From: Pseudomonadota bacterium
GTDB taxonomy: Bacteria > Pseudomonadota > Alphaproteobacteria > Micropepsales > Micropepsaceae
Direction: 5' to 3'
Assembly (NCBI GenBank): GCA_021851325.1
Contig: JAJZDZ010000021.1
Span: forward strand, 1-51,068
Length of the DNA stretch: 51,068 bases
Positions within the stretch are counted from its first letter, which is position 1. Every line of letters begins with the position of its first letter. The translations under genes were made by a program, and so were the position numbers. A model generated the notes under the pieces. The model had not been told where the DNA came from. It searched no databases and saw nothing but the letters and a program-made list of their open reading frames with translations. This document shows, piece by piece, positions 33,758 through 43,129 of this stretch.

Positions 33758-35458
33758 ATGACACTCAACACCAATTATGACGTCATCATCATCGGCGGTG
33801 GCATCAACGGCCTGACGGCTGCAGCCTATCTGCAGAAGGCAGGTTTCAAGACCGCCATCTTCGAGCGGCGCGATGAATCAGGCACCTTCTGCGCGACCGA
33901 AGAAGTGCTGATGCCGGGCGCCAAGCTTAACCTGCACGCCTCGCAGCTCCTGCCTCATATCGGGCCAGCCTATATCGATCTCGAACTGGAAAGGTTTGGT
34001 CTGGAGCTCTTAAAGCCCAAGGGCTCGCCTTATGGCTATTTCTATCCCTTCCGTGATGGCAATGCGCTCCTCTTCTCGCGCCGTTCGGCTGCCGAAACCT
34101 ATGAGGCGTGGAAACGCATCTCGCCCAAGGATGCGGAGACCTACCGCAGGATCATGAATTTCTTCGGCCCCCAGCTGCCGGAGTTCATTCACAATTCCCA
34201 TTACGTCAAGCCGACCGACGAGGCTGCGCTCTTCAGCATCCTGATGAATGAACAGGTTCCAGTGATGCCCAAGGACTGGATCTGGATGACAGCTTTCGAG
34301 CTCGTCGACTGCCTGTTTGAAAACGAGCAGATCAAGACCGGGGTGCTCAGCCACACCGCCTTTGGCGGCATCGAAGTTCTGGGCAGCCGGCTCGCCGGCC
34401 CAATGTCAGTGCTCGCCATCTTCCTGCACTTCACCGTCGAGAATGGGATGACTGCGCGCGGTGGCAGCCACAACCTGACCCACTCGCTGGTGCGCTGCTT
34501 CGTCCATCATGGCGGCAAGATCTTCTACAACTGCCCGGTGGAGAAGGTGATCATCGAGAACAATGAAGCCAAGGGCATCGTGCTTGCCCCCAATGCCACG
34601 TATCCCGATGCCGAATTCCGCGCCGCCCGGGCCGTCATCTCCAATCTGAGTGCACAGCCAACCTTCTTCAAACTCGTGGGCGAGGAGCATCTCACCGCCT
34701 CCCAGCGCCTGGCGCTGAAAAAGTTCGACTATCGCGGCGCGTCGCTCTTCGCCAATTACTACGTCCTCAACGAGAAGCCGAACTTTGCCTGCGCGAAGCG
34801 GTTTCCTGAGGTCAACGAGACCTTCATCTTCAATTTCGGTGCCGATACCATGGCCCAGGGGGCCGACTTCGTCAGCAGTATCATGCTGCGTGACCTGCCA
34901 CCTGATCCCCCGGTGGCGTGGGGTGCCTGCTTCAACTATTGCATCGCCGACCCCACCCAGGCCCCTCCTGGTCACTACACCATCCAGACCTGGGCCAACG
35001 TGCCCTACGAGCTGCGCCCGCTGGGTGGCCCTGAGGCCTGGGACGACATCCGTGAATCCTACGCCGACAAGGTTGAGGACGTGCTGTCCGACTACATCAC
35101 CAATCTCAAATCGGCCAAGGTCGCCCGCTATGTCAACACGCCCCACGACTATGTGCGGCGCAATCCCCATTGTGGTGGCAACATGCATCCCTCGGGCTCG
35201 GTCCATGAGCACCAGATGGGAAGTCTGAAGCCGTTTCCTGGCTGCGGCGCGCCCAAGACACCGATCGACCGCTTCTATGTCAGTCAGTCAATCGGGCCCG
35301 GTAATTACACCTATCTGGCCGCAGGATATGTGGCCGCCAGCGAAGTCATCGCAGACCTCGGCGTGACGCGCCCCGACTGGTGGAATGCCAAGGCGATGCA
35401 GGCGGCGCAGGAACTGTGGCGCCGCGAAGGCTTCACGCAGAAGTTCACGGTGGACTGA
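33758..35458 (+). CDS. FAD-dependent oxidoreductase, phytoene desaturase/PYROXD2-like (copy 2)
   Basis: Predicted 566-residue paralog of the upstream enzyme. It shares the FAD site [20 protein letters not shown], the segment [39 protein letters not shown] and YADKVEDVL, with differences spread along the length. ATG 33758 follows GCAGGAGGACAGG; an earlier in-frame GTG at 33728 is unlikely. The tandem pair is probably an old duplication. If the two act together they could form a heteromer or act on successive double bonds, both inferences. Confidence 0.85.
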   Translation: MTLNTNYDVIIIGGGINGLTAAAYLQKAGFKTAIFERRDESGTFCATEEVLMPGAKLNLHASQLLPHIGPAYIDLELERFGLELLKPKGSPYGYFYPFRDGNALLFSRRSAAETYEAWKRISPKDAETYRRIMNFFGPQLPEFIHNSHYVKPTDEAALFSILMNEQVPVMPKDWIWMTAFELVDCLFENEQIKTGVLSHTAFGGIEVLGSRLAGPMSVLAIFLHFTVENGMTARGGSHNLTHSLVRCFVHHGGKIFYNCPVEKVIIENNEAKGIVLAPNATYPDAEFRAARAVISNLSAQPTFFKLVGEEHLTASQRLALKKFDYRGASLFANYYVLNEKPNFACAKRFPEVNETFIFNFGADTMAQGADFVSSIMLRDLPPDPPVAWGACFNYCIADPTQAPPGHYTIQTWANVPYELRPLGGPEAWDDIRESYADKVEDVLSDYITNLKSAKVARYVNTPHDYVRRNPHCGGNMHPSGSVHEHQMGSLKPFPGCGAPKTPIDRFYVSQSIGPGNYTYLAAGYVAASEVIADLGVTRPDWWNAKAMQAAQELWRREGFTQKFTVD

Positions 35459-35502
35459 GGGAATGGAAGGCAGCGGCACGATGCCACTTGCAGGAGACAG
35501 GA

Positions 35503-37152
35503 ATGGCTGAGAAATCGGAATACGACGTGATCGTCGTCGGCGCTGGACACAACGGTTTGACCGCAGCTGCCTATCTGCAGAAGGCCGGAGCCAAGGTGCT
35601 CGTGGTGGAGCGCCGGCACGAGACCGGCGGGGCGCTGGTGACCGAGGAATTTTCCGGCTACCGCTTCAACCTGCACGCCAATTACATGCTGATGCTGGAC
35701 GTGGCGCCGCCCTACCGTGATCTCGGGCTTGAGGCTGACGGCTGCGTCTATCTGCGTCCCGAAGCGGAAGTGTCCCTGCTGAAGAAGAACGGTGATGCCA
35801 TTACGCTCTACTCCGATCTGGAAAAGAGCGTGGCCTCGATCCGCCGCCATTCCGCAAAGGATGCCGAGCGCTTTCGGGAGATCTATCTCGATTACAAACA
35901 GATTGCCGACGAATATCTGATCCCCTCGACCTACGGCAAGCCGGTGGGCTCCGCCCAGCTGGCGGCGACCTATATGGAGAGCGAACTCGGCCAGCGCATT
36001 CTCCATGTCACGGAAATGACGCCCTATGAGATCGCCATGAGCTGGGGCTTCGAGACCAAAGAGCTCACAGCCATGCTGCTCTACATGATCTGCATGTGGG
36101 GCATCGATCCGGGAGAGACCAATTCTTCCTATCTCGTGCCGCTCTATTTTAACCGCATGCTGAATGCGACCCTGGTGCGGGGCGGATCACACAGGTTGTC
36201 CTCGACCCTGCAAAAGGCCGGCATCCTCGCCGGCATGGAGGTGATGGAGAACCACGAGGTCAAGCGCTTCGTGTTCGAGGACGGAGCGGTAAAGGGCGTG
36301 GACGTGGCGCCCACCGGTACCGATGGCCCCATCACCCGCATCATGGCCAAGACGGTAATAACCACGACCGATCCGGTTACCACCTTTGCCCAGTTCCTTC
36401 CCGAAGGTGAGGTTGCCAAACAATCAAGGCTCTGCGCCAACACCGCCAAGACCTGGGAATGGGAACAGAGTTCGCTCTATCTCTGCCACCTGGCCCTGCG
36501 TCGGAAGCCGAAATTCCTCGCCGAGGAGAAGGACCCCGGTGTCGAGAAAGCCTTCATCAAGATCTTCGGCGTCGAGACCCCGGAAGATGTGGTCCGGCAT
36601 CTCAAGGAGGTCATGGAAGAGGGACGTCTCCATGACATCGGCCACGTCACCTTCACCACCGATGTTGATCCGGCACAGGCGCCGCGCGAGATCGATCCGG
36701 AAGGTGCGGTGTGCCGCATCGAGGCCTGCGTGCCCTATGCGCCCGCGGATGGAGACTGGGCGACGCTCTCAAAAGCCTATGGCGACAGGCTGATTGCGCG
36801 GCTTGCGGAGTATACCGGCGGCTTTGATCTGTCCACGGTGGTACGCCGCTACGAATACACGCCGCGCTCGATCGAAGCGAAAATTCCGCAAATGAAGCGT
36901 GGCTCGTTCAAGCACGGCGCCTATGTCATGACCCAGATGGGATATTCGCGGCCCAATGTGCAGTGCTCCTCCTACCGTACACCCATTGCCAATCTCTATG
37001 TCTGTGGCGCCAGTACCTTTCCCGGGGGGATGGTCACTTTCGGCGGCGGCTACAACGCCGCGAAGGTCGTGGCCGAAGCCATGAAGCTCAATATCTGGTG
37101 GCAGGAGCCGCAGGCCGTGGCGGCGGCGCGGCAGAAAGGATTCCTCCTGTGA
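35503..37152 (+). CDS. FAD-dependent oxidoreductase, PYROXD2-like (copy 3, divergent)
   Basis: Predicted 549-residue member of the same fold but clearly distinct from copies 1 and 2. The FAD site is [20 protein letters not shown] with VVERRHETGGALVTEEF, nearer to standard PYROXD2/CrtI enzymes, and the C-terminal flavin motif is NLYVCGASTFPGGMVTFGGG. ATG 35503 follows CAGGAGACAGGA. Its stop overlaps the GTG of the next small gene (GTGA). It probably uses a substrate related to that of the other two copies. Confidence 0.87.
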   Translation: MAEKSEYDVIVVGAGHNGLTAAAYLQKAGAKVLVVERRHETGGALVTEEFSGYRFNLHANYMLMLDVAPPYRDLGLEADGCVYLRPEAEVSLLKKNGDAITLYSDLEKSVASIRRHSAKDAERFREIYLDYKQIADEYLIPSTYGKPVGSAQLAATYMESELGQRILHVTEMTPYEIAMSWGFETKELTAMLLYMICMWGIDPGETNSSYLVPLYFNRMLNATLVRGGSHRLSSTLQKAGILAGMEVMENHEVKRFVFEDGAVKGVDVAPTGTDGPITRIMAKTVITTTDPVTTFAQFLPEGEVAKQSRLCANTAKTWEWEQSSLYLCHLALRRKPKFLAEEKDPGVEKAFIKIFGVETPEDVVRHLKEVMEEGRLHDIGHVTFTTDVDPAQAPREIDPEGAVCRIEACVPYAPADGDWATLSKAYGDRLIARLAEYTGGFDLSTVVRRYEYTPRSIEAKIPQMKRGSFKHGAYVMTQMGYSRPNVQCSSYRTPIANLYVCGASTFPGGMVTFGGGYNAAKVVAEAMKLNIWWQEPQAVAAARQKGFLL

Positions 37153-37475
37153 TTGTATGGTCACGTGGACTTGGCAAGCAGCGTCTTCCTCTCGAACTGG
37201 CGGATGCGAGCCTTCAGGTCGAACCCGAACAGCTGATGATGGAAGGAACCATCGAGCCGGTCTGCTGGCGCTATGCCATCCGGCTTGGTCCCGATGATCT
37301 GCGCGATTTTCTGGCACTGATGGCCAATCCGGCTGTTGCCCGCTTTCTGGCTGAACGTCCGGGCGTGCTTTTGCCCTTCGTCGGACGGCTCCTGAGGGTG
37401 CTGCCGCGCCTCGTGCTCGACATCATCTACCAGAAAACATTTGGACGCTTTGGCAGGACACAGGCAGCATCATGA
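37149..37475 (+). CDS. Small unknown protein of the flavoprotein operon (GTG start)
   Basis: Predicted 108-residue protein of unknown family. It begins at GTG 37149, overlapping the flavoprotein stop as GTGA, with AAAGGA upstream. The product reads VIVWSRGLGKQRLPLELADA at the start and has a hydrophobic, Arg-broken C-terminal helix region (VLLPFVGRLLRVLPRLVLDI) that could lie on the membrane face. An out-of-frame reading from 36963 includes it with a false extension. Its stop overlaps the next ATG by ATGA, so it is translationally coupled on both sides. That tight packing argues for a real gene. Confidence 0.7.
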   Translation: MIVWSRGLGKQRLPLELADASLQVEPEQLMMEGTIEPVCWRYAIRLGPDDLRDFLALMANPAVARFLAERPGVLLPFVGRLLRVLPRLVLDIIYQKTFGRFGRTQAAS

Positions 37476-37849
37476 GATTCTGGTCGGAAGGATTGGGAGA
37501 CAGGGAACTGGTGATTGCGCTTGGGGGCTCTGCGGTTGAGCGCAAGGACGATTATGTGGCGCTGAAGGGTATCGTCGTCTCTCCGGCGCCGTGGGAATAT
37601 GAAGTCAAGATCCAGTTTGCCGACTGGGTGGCGATCCTCAACACTGCGACCACACCCGATGCCTGTGGCTTCATCGCGCGGCGCGTCCCGCTGCGCAGTA
37701 TTGCCAGCATGGGCGTCTTCATCGTGAAATTTATCGTGATGCTTGGCTATTGCCGTCTGATCCGCCTGATGAAGCAGACCCAGGGGCAGGGCCATGGCAG
37801 TGCCGAGGTGCGCCTGCCCGAAGGCTCCTCGCGCCGCCTGCCGCGGTGA
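37472..37849 (+). CDS. Small unknown protein with one membrane helix
   Basis: Predicted 125-residue protein. The N-terminal part (MRFWSEGLGDRELVIALGGS) is mixed; one hydrophobic stretch (SIASMGVFIVKFIVMLGYCR) could span the membrane; the C-terminus is basic and probably flexible. It overlaps the upstream gene by ATGA. It may anchor the flavoproteins or the downstream ferredoxin to the membrane, which is speculation from order and the helix. No family recognised. Confidence 0.7.
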   Translation: MRFWSEGLGDRELVIALGGSAVERKDDYVALKGIVVSPAPWEYEVKIQFADWVAILNTATTPDACGFIARRVPLRSIASMGVFIVKFIVMLGYCRLIRLMKQTQGQGHGSAEVRLPEGSSRRLPR

Positions 37850-37898
37850 TCGGACGCCTGGGCCTGGTGTGGGCGCGGTCAATGAACGAGGTGTGCGT

Positions 37899-38222
37899 GT
37901 GCGCGTGACATTCATCGATTCGAAGGGCGTGGCGCGGACGATCGAGGTCGCGCCGGGGGCGTCGGTGATGGAAGCTGCGCTTGCGCAGAAAATTCCCGAG
38001 GTACAGTCGGACTGCGGCGGGGCCTGCACCTGCGCCATGTGTCATGTCGTCGTCGATGACGCCTGGGCGGGCAGTTTTGCCGCGGTCTGCGGCAATGAGG
38101 CGAGCCTGTTGTCCCTGCTCGAAGCTCCTCCGGCGCATTCGCGCCTGTCCTGTCAGCTCAGACTGACAGCAGAGATGGATGGGCTCATCATCCACACCCT
38201 GGAGCAGGGTGACGGGCCCTGA
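37899..38222 (+). CDS. 2Fe-2S ferredoxin, adrenodoxin type
   Basis: Predicted 107-residue electron carrier. The cluster motif DCGGACTCAMCHV gives Cys-x5-Cys-x2-Cys, and the fourth Cys is in LSCQLRL near the C-terminus, the adrenodoxin/putidaredoxin pattern. Three in-frame GTG codons (37893, 37899, 37905) could start it; I chose 37899 because GAGG at 37888-37891 is 7 bases upstream. Such ferredoxins commonly feed cytochrome P450s; a P450 gene starts 1.1 kb downstream. No ferredoxin reductase is recognised in the window. Confidence 0.88.
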   Translation: MRVTFIDSKGVARTIEVAPGASVMEAALAQKIPEVQSDCGGACTCAMCHVVVDDAWAGSFAAVCGNEASLLSLLEAPPAHSRLSCQLRLTAEMDGLIIHTLEQGDGP

Positions 38223-38237
38223 CCCTTTGAGGTCAGG
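38218..38237. terminator. Hairpin across convergent stops
   Basis: CCTGACC (38218-38224) pairs perfectly with GGTCAGG (38231-38237) around CTTTGA. The stem contains the ferredoxin TGA and the TGA of the minus-strand TetR gene. There is no clear T-run, so two-way termination is possible but not sure. Confidence 0.45.
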
Positions 38238-38934
38238 AACGGGCGCGTGGCGTGGGTGTCCGGCGCTTTATCCTGGTGGATGAGGGCGCCTTCTCAGGCG
38301 CTGCGGTAGACTTCGGAGGCCGCAGCGCATCCCGCAGGAGCGCGAGGGCGCTGGCGCGGACGGCGGCGATGTCGAAGTCAGGATCAAGCAGCAGCTGCAC
38401 GGCCGTGCCGATCTGAAAACAGCCGATGGAAAGCGCGGTGATCTCAGGATCGATGGCAGGGTCGATGAGACCGCGGGCCTGGCCGCGCCGGACCAGCCCG
38501 GCAAGGTCGTTCTTGACGTCGTCGTGGCGGGCCTGGAACGCGGTCTGGATGGGCATGCGATTGGCCACCGCCGCGCTCAGCATGACGAAATAGGAGCGCA
38601 GCAAAGGATCGGTTTCAACACCGCGCAGCCAGATCTCCATATAGCGAAGAATGCCTTCCAGCGGATTGGGCGCGGTCCGCATGCTGGCATCCAGCTCCTG
38701 TCGGACGCGCGCCGCGACGAACGCGATCACCGCGCGCACCACACCGTCCTTCGATCCGAATTTCTGGCTGGCAAGGCCGCGGCTGTAACCGGCGACTTCG
38801 CCAATGCGCTCGAAGGTCGCGGCCGCAAAACCTTCGGCTTCCATCACTGCGGCGGCGGCGGTGAGCAGGCTCTGCTCTGATGCATCGCTGCGTTCGGCCT
38901 GGGTCCGGCGCTTACGGGATGGCTGGGGATCCAT
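38233..38934 (-). CDS. TetR/AcrR family transcriptional regulator
   Basis: Predicted 233-residue regulator. The DNA-binding domain runs SEQSLLTAAAAVMEAEGFAA, then IGEVAGYSRGLASQKFGSKD. The C-terminal tail is Pro/Arg/Lys rich (APEKAPSSTRIKRRTPTPRA), outside the usual fold. It converges with the flavoprotein operon and diverges from the P450 gene across 440 bases that contain the palindrome at 39295, the natural candidate for its operator. Confidence 0.88.
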   Translation of the reverse strand: MDPQPSRKRRTQAERSDASEQSLLTAAAAVMEAEGFAAATFERIGEVAGYSRGLASQKFGSKDGVVRAVIAFVAARVRQELDASMRTAPNPLEGILRYMEIWLRGVETDPLLRSYFVMLSAAVANRMPIQTAFQARHDDVKNDLAGLVRRGQARGLIDPAIDPEITALSIGCFQIGTAVQLLLDPDFDIAAVRASALALLRDALRPPKSTAAPEKAPSSTRIKRRTPTPRARS

Positions 38935-39375
38935 GACGCAGGACTTGCCTCGCAGTTGAGCGCTGATTTGCAGCAGATTGAGGATATTTGCAGTTGTAAT
39001 CGCTTAGCAAGCCGAAACTGACGTTGCAGCTTGGTGCCGCGCCATGTGCATTGGCCAGTGCTGGATACAGCCGACGCTGCGCCTGATATCATCATCGTGC
39101 GGAGGTTCCGCTGTGCGCGGATGACCAGTCGCGCGATCGGACGGACGGGCGGCTTGAAGCGCGCGTCCTCCGGGTCGCGTCGGCCAGGAGAGGGCTTTCC
39201 CCAAGATCATCCGTATAAGGAGTAGTTATCGGTACAAGCGGTGCCGCATCCAGAGTCCGGGGCGAGCACGACCGGCATTGTGTTATCGACTCACTTGTTA
39301 TACGATTAACAAAAAAGGCACCTGCGGCCTGGACTGACGCGGTCCGGACCTTGGGGCCTTTGGCAGAGAGGCGTC
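38935..39375. other. Divergent promoter region between TetR and P450 genes
   Basis: This 440-base region has no supported gene. An AT-rich patch and the palindrome at 39295-39312 lie close to the P450 start; GGCAGAGAGGCGTC precedes ATG 39376. Confidence 0.5.
39295..39312. promoter_or_regulatory. 18-bp palindrome, candidate operator for the second TetR protein
   Basis: TTGTTATACGATTAACAA has perfect 6-bp arms (TTGTTA/TAACAA) around TACGAT, 64 bases before the P450 ATG. It differs in design from the 14-bp sites of the first block, so a different regulator is expected, most simply the TetR protein of 38233-38934. Confidence 0.6.
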
Positions 39376-40653
39376 ATGGCTGCGCAGGTGCCACGCGAAA
39401 TCGCGAACGCCATCGTTGATCCCAAGGCCTATGCGGATGGCGGGCGCATCGATGCGGCGCTGCGCTGGCTGCGGCGCCATGCGCCTCTGGCGCGGGCCGA
39501 GCCCGATCATTATCGCCCGTTCTGGGTGGTGACCCGCCATGACGACATCCTTGAGGTGGAACGGCGCAGCGACGTCTTCCGCGCCGGCGATACCTTCACA
39601 ACCCTCACCAGCATCGCCGATAGCGCGCACATCATGACCGTAACGGATGGCAGCCCGCGTCTTCTGCGCCAGCTGCTGCAGATGGATGGTACGGAGCATG
39701 CCGTGCATCGCCGCCTTACCCAGGGCTGGTTCATGCCGCAGAAGCTAAGCCGGCTCGAAGCGCGCATCCGTGTCCTTGCCCGTCACCATGTTGATCGGAT
39801 GGCGGGGAGCGGCGGACACTGCGATTTCGTCCAGGATGTAGCTTTGCATTACCCTCTTGCGCTTATCCTCGAACTTCTCGGCGTTCCGGCCGAGGACGCG
39901 CCATTGCTGCAGCGCCTGAGTGGAGAAGTGCTGGGGAGTTCCGATCCCGACCTGTCGCGCAATCGCACACCAAATGGGGCGGAAGGCGCCGCCATCGCCG
40001 GCCATCAGGCTGCTGTGGCCGAGTTGATGTCCTATTTTGCACAGCTGAGTGCTGCGCGGCAGAAGATGCCCGGCGATGATCTGACAAGCCTGCTTACGCG
40101 TGCCACCATCGACGGTGATCCGCTGGGCGAGCTGGAGCTGCTGTCCTATTGCATCGCCTTTGTCTGCGCCGGGTTCACGACCTCGTGCACCCTCGCCGGA
40201 GCCCTGTGGGCCCTGCTCGACCATCCCGACCAGATGACAAAGCTTCAGGACGGAAATGTTCCCCTCGACAGCATGATCGAGGAAAGCCTGCGCTGGGTGA
40301 CGCCGGTCAAGCACCTCATGCGCTCGGCCGCTGCGGATACTGAGGTTGCGGGTGTGAAAATCGCCGAAGGCGACTGGCTGCTTCTGAGCTTTCCCTCCGG
40401 TAATCGCGATGACCGCGTCTTTGATGAACCCTTCCGCTTCAACATTGCGCGTACGCCCAATCGACAGCAGGCCTTCGGGGCAGGTCCGCATCTCTGCCTT
40501 GGCCGCCACCTTGGGCACCTCCAGATGCGCCTCTTCTGGGAAGAGCTGCTGGGACGGCTTGCGGCCATTGAATGGGACGGCGTACCGCGCAACATGGAAG
40601 CCAATTATGTCTGTGGCCCCAAATCCGTTCCCGTTCGCTTCAAAGTGCACTGA
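39376..40653 (+). CDS. Cytochrome P450
   Basis: Predicted 425-residue soluble bacterial P450. The heme loop FGAGPHLCLGRHLGHLQMRL places the heme-binding Cys at residue 374. The K-helix MIEESLRW has the Glu-x-x-Arg pair; the I-helix reads CAGFTTSCTLAGAL, with the Thr pair after the Ala-Gly. Class I systems need a 2Fe-2S ferredoxin, and one is encoded 1.1 kb upstream. Terpenoid or fatty-acid hydroxylation is typical for such neighbourhoods; the substrate here is inferred only. Confidence 0.93.
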   Translation: MAAQVPREIANAIVDPKAYADGGRIDAALRWLRRHAPLARAEPDHYRPFWVVTRHDDILEVERRSDVFRAGDTFTTLTSIADSAHIMTVTDGSPRLLRQLLQMDGTEHAVHRRLTQGWFMPQKLSRLEARIRVLARHHVDRMAGSGGHCDFVQDVALHYPLALILELLGVPAEDAPLLQRLSGEVLGSSDPDLSRNRTPNGAEGAAIAGHQAAVAELMSYFAQLSAARQKMPGDDLTSLLTRATIDGDPLGELELLSYCIAFVCAGFTTSCTLAGALWALLDHPDQMTKLQDGNVPLDSMIEESLRWVTPVKHLMRSAAADTEVAGVKIAEGDWLLLSFPSGNRDDRVFDEPFRFNIARTPNRQQAFGAGPHLCLGRHLGHLQMRLFWEELLGRLAAIEWDGVPRNMEANYVCGPKSVPVRFKVH

Positions 40654-40861
40654 TCCAAAACCATCTGCGTCATCAAGCTGACGCCAGGGCAGGCTATGAC
40701 GGCAGAATAGTCACAGGAAAGAGATGATCGACGCGATGACTTTCACCCGCGAGGCTTATGCCTCAGCATGCAGGGAGGATAGGGCAGTGGCGGCGCCCGT
40801 GCCTGTCCACGCTTTGTCCTTAAGCCCAATCCCTGCGTAACCTTCAGGCCGGAGAAAAGTG

Positions 40862-41995
40862 ATGCTGAACAGGCTGGATGACTTTCCGATCCATCAGACC
40901 CCGGAGCCGATCGCCCATCCGGCGACCAGCGATCGCAACGCCTATGATCGTACCTGGTTCAACGGCTATGCCGCGGATGGTTCGTATTATTTCGGGATCG
41001 GCTTTGCCGTCTATCCCCATCGCATGATCAGTGACTGCGCCTTCAGTGTGGTGGTCCCGGGGGGACGCCAGCATTGCTTCTTCGCCTCACGGCGCGCCCC
41101 CCGTGAGCGCACCGACATGCAGGTGGGCCCCTTCCGCATCGAGGTTGTTGCCCCGATGCGGCAGACAAGGGTCATTCTCGACGACAATGAGAGCGGGATC
41201 GCCTGCGATCTGACCTTTACCGCGCGGACCGCACCGATCGAGGAAGCGCGTCAGACCTTGTGGTCGGGCGCCCGTCGCTTTCTGGATCTCACCCGCTTCG
41301 ACCAGTTTGGTCACTGGAGCGGCACCATCCATCACCCCGATGGCGTCATCACGGTGCGCGAAACCCAATGTCGCGCCACCAAGGACCGCTCCTGGGGCGT
41401 ACGGCCGGTGGGCGAGCGGGATACCGGTGGTGCCCCCGTCGCACCCTCGCCTGTGTTCTTCCTCTGGGCCCCGCTCATCTGGGAGGATCACGTCAGCAAC
41501 GCCATCTTCTTCGACGGTCCCGCCGGTGAAGCTATCGTGCGCGAGGGCCTCGCCGCCCCGCTTTATCCAAGCCTTGCTGCAACGCCGGACAGCGAAGACG
41601 GTCTGCTGCAGCGCATGGCCACCGCACGCCACCGCATCTCCTATGTCCCAGGAACGCGGCTTGCCCGTGCCGCGGAAATCGATCTGGTGCCTCATCAGGG
41701 TGCGACCCGCACCATCACCCTTGAGCCCATCCTCAGGTTTCAGATGAAGGGGCTGGGATACGGCCATCCCACCTGGGGGCAGGGCATGTGGAAGGGCGAA
41801 CTGGCGCTGGGCAGCGAGAGCTTCGATCCCGCCAAGCTTGACCTGCTCGCGCCTGAAAACCTTCACGTCCAGCAGGTGGTGCGGGCCCGAGATGGCAGCC
41901 GCCAGGGCATCGGCGTGCTCGAACAGGTCTGCATCGGACCTTATGCCCCCGCGGGGTTCAAAGACTGGTTCGATGGCGCTGCCGGCGCGCCGTAA
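40862..41995 (+). CDS. Unknown protein, lipocalin-like DUF7064/7065 type (copy 1)
   Basis: Predicted 377-residue soluble beta-rich protein with many Trp/Tyr/Phe. Landmarks are YFGIGFAVYPHRMISDCAFS, DRSWGVRPVG (present in copy 2 as DKSWGPRYW), VFFLWAPLIWEDHVSNAIFF and GHPTWGQGMWKGEL. The pattern suggests a CrtC/AttH-like tandem lipocalin fold; the DUF numbers are from memory. ATG 40862 follows GGAGAAAAGT; the GTG at 40859 is less likely. It lies between the P450 and an alcohol dehydrogenase and has a distant relative at 43401, so it may bind or convert a hydrophobic intermediate. No catalytic residues can be named. Confidence 0.65.
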   Translation: MLNRLDDFPIHQTPEPIAHPATSDRNAYDRTWFNGYAADGSYYFGIGFAVYPHRMISDCAFSVVVPGGRQHCFFASRRAPRERTDMQVGPFRIEVVAPMRQTRVILDDNESGIACDLTFTARTAPIEEARQTLWSGARRFLDLTRFDQFGHWSGTIHHPDGVITVRETQCRATKDRSWGVRPVGERDTGGAPVAPSPVFFLWAPLIWEDHVSNAIFFDGPAGEAIVREGLAAPLYPSLAATPDSEDGLLQRMATARHRISYVPGTRLARAAEIDLVPHQGATRTITLEPILRFQMKGLGYGHPTWGQGMWKGELALGSESFDPAKLDLLAPENLHVQQVVRARDGSRQGIGVLEQVCIGPYAPAGFKDWFDGAAGAP

Positions 41996-42011
41996 ACGAG
42001 GAGTGACAGGC

Positions 42012-43121
42012 ATGAAGATCACCGCCGCCGTAACACCGGCGCCGCAACAGCCCTTCGAGATCCGCGCCGTCGAGCTCGAGGCGCCGCGCGCCGATGAAAT
42101 CCTCGTGCGCATCGAAGCTGTCGGTGTCTGTCACACCGATCTCGTCGCCCAGGCCGGCGCCATCATTCCGCTTCCAGGCGTCCTTGGTCATGAAGGCGCG
42201 GGTGTGGTCGAAGCGGTGGGAGCGGCGATCACCAAGGTTGCGCCAGGCGACCGCGTGGTGGTCACCTTCCGCTCCTGCGGCCATTGCCCCAACTGTGACA
42301 AGGGCCTTGCCTCCTACTGCTATTCGATGCCGATGCTGAACTACGCGGGCGCCCGCACGGATGGCAGCTCGCCCCTCAGTGCCGATGGCAAGCCCCTGGC
42401 CGGCGTCTTCTTTGCGCAGTCCTCGTTTGCGACCCACTGCCTGGCCTATGAACGCAATGTGGTGAAGGCACCCCACACCATCCCGTTCGAGGTGCTGGCG
42501 CCGTTCGGCTGCGGCGTCCAGACCGGTGCCGGTGCCATTCTGCGTTCGCTCAACTGCGAGACCGGCTCAAGTCTGCTGGTGCTTGGTGGTGGTGCGGTTG
42601 GCCTCAGCGCCGTGATGGCCGGCGTGTTGCGGGCCTGCAAGCCGCTGATCGTGGTCGAACCGCTCGCAGTGCGCCGCCGTCTGGCGCTCGAGCTTGGCGC
42701 CAGCCACGTGATCGATCCAAACGCAGGCCGGCCGCTTGCTGAAGCGGTGCGGGAAATCGCCCCCTTTGGCGTCAATACCGCCTTTGACACCACCGGACGG
42801 CCGGAGGTGCTGGAAGCGGCGATGGGTTGTCTGGCACCCCACGGAACCCTTGGCGTGGTCGGCATTCCGCCGCCCGGCACCAAACTGCCTGGAGACATGA
42901 CCATGGCCATGACCTTCGGGCATTCGGTCAAGGGCATCATCGAAGGTGACAGTGATCCCGACAGCTTCCTGCCCGAACTCTTCGGCTACCATCTGACCGG
43001 ACGTCTGCCGGTGGACCGGCTGGTCAAAACCTATCCCCTTTCCGAGATCAATCGCGCCGTGGCCGAGCAGCATGCCGGGATCTGCACCAAGCCGGTGCTG
43101 CTGCCACAGCCGCGCCGATAG
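42012..43121 (+). CDS. Zinc-dependent alcohol dehydrogenase (MDR; aryl/allylic alcohol type)
   Basis: Predicted 369-residue medium-chain dehydrogenase oxidising a primary alcohol with NAD+. Catalytic zinc residues are Cys40 (GVCHTD), His60 (GHEGAG) and a Cys in FGCGVQTGAG. The structural zinc Cys residues are 89, 92, 95 and 103 (CGHCPNCDKGLASYC). The Rossmann motif is LGGGAVGLSAV. This pattern is close to aryl-alcohol and geraniol dehydrogenases (GeoA/XylB type). ATG 42012 is favoured; a longer frame runs into the previous gene. It is followed by Atu-type genes, so oxidation of a terpenoid alcohol is plausible. Confidence 0.9.
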   Translation: MKITAAVTPAPQQPFEIRAVELEAPRADEILVRIEAVGVCHTDLVAQAGAIIPLPGVLGHEGAGVVEAVGAAITKVAPGDRVVVTFRSCGHCPNCDKGLASYCYSMPMLNYAGARTDGSSPLSADGKPLAGVFFAQSSFATHCLAYERNVVKAPHTIPFEVLAPFGCGVQTGAGAILRSLNCETGSSLLVLGGGAVGLSAVMAGVLRACKPLIVVEPLAVRRRLALELGASHVIDPNAGRPLAEAVREIAPFGVNTAFDTTGRPEVLEAAMGCLAPHGTLGVVGIPPPGTKLPGDMTMAMTFGHSVKGIIEGDSDPDSFLPELFGYHLTGRLPVDRLVKTYPLSEINRAVAEQHAGICTKPVLLPQPRR

Positions 43122-43129
43122 GAGCACGC

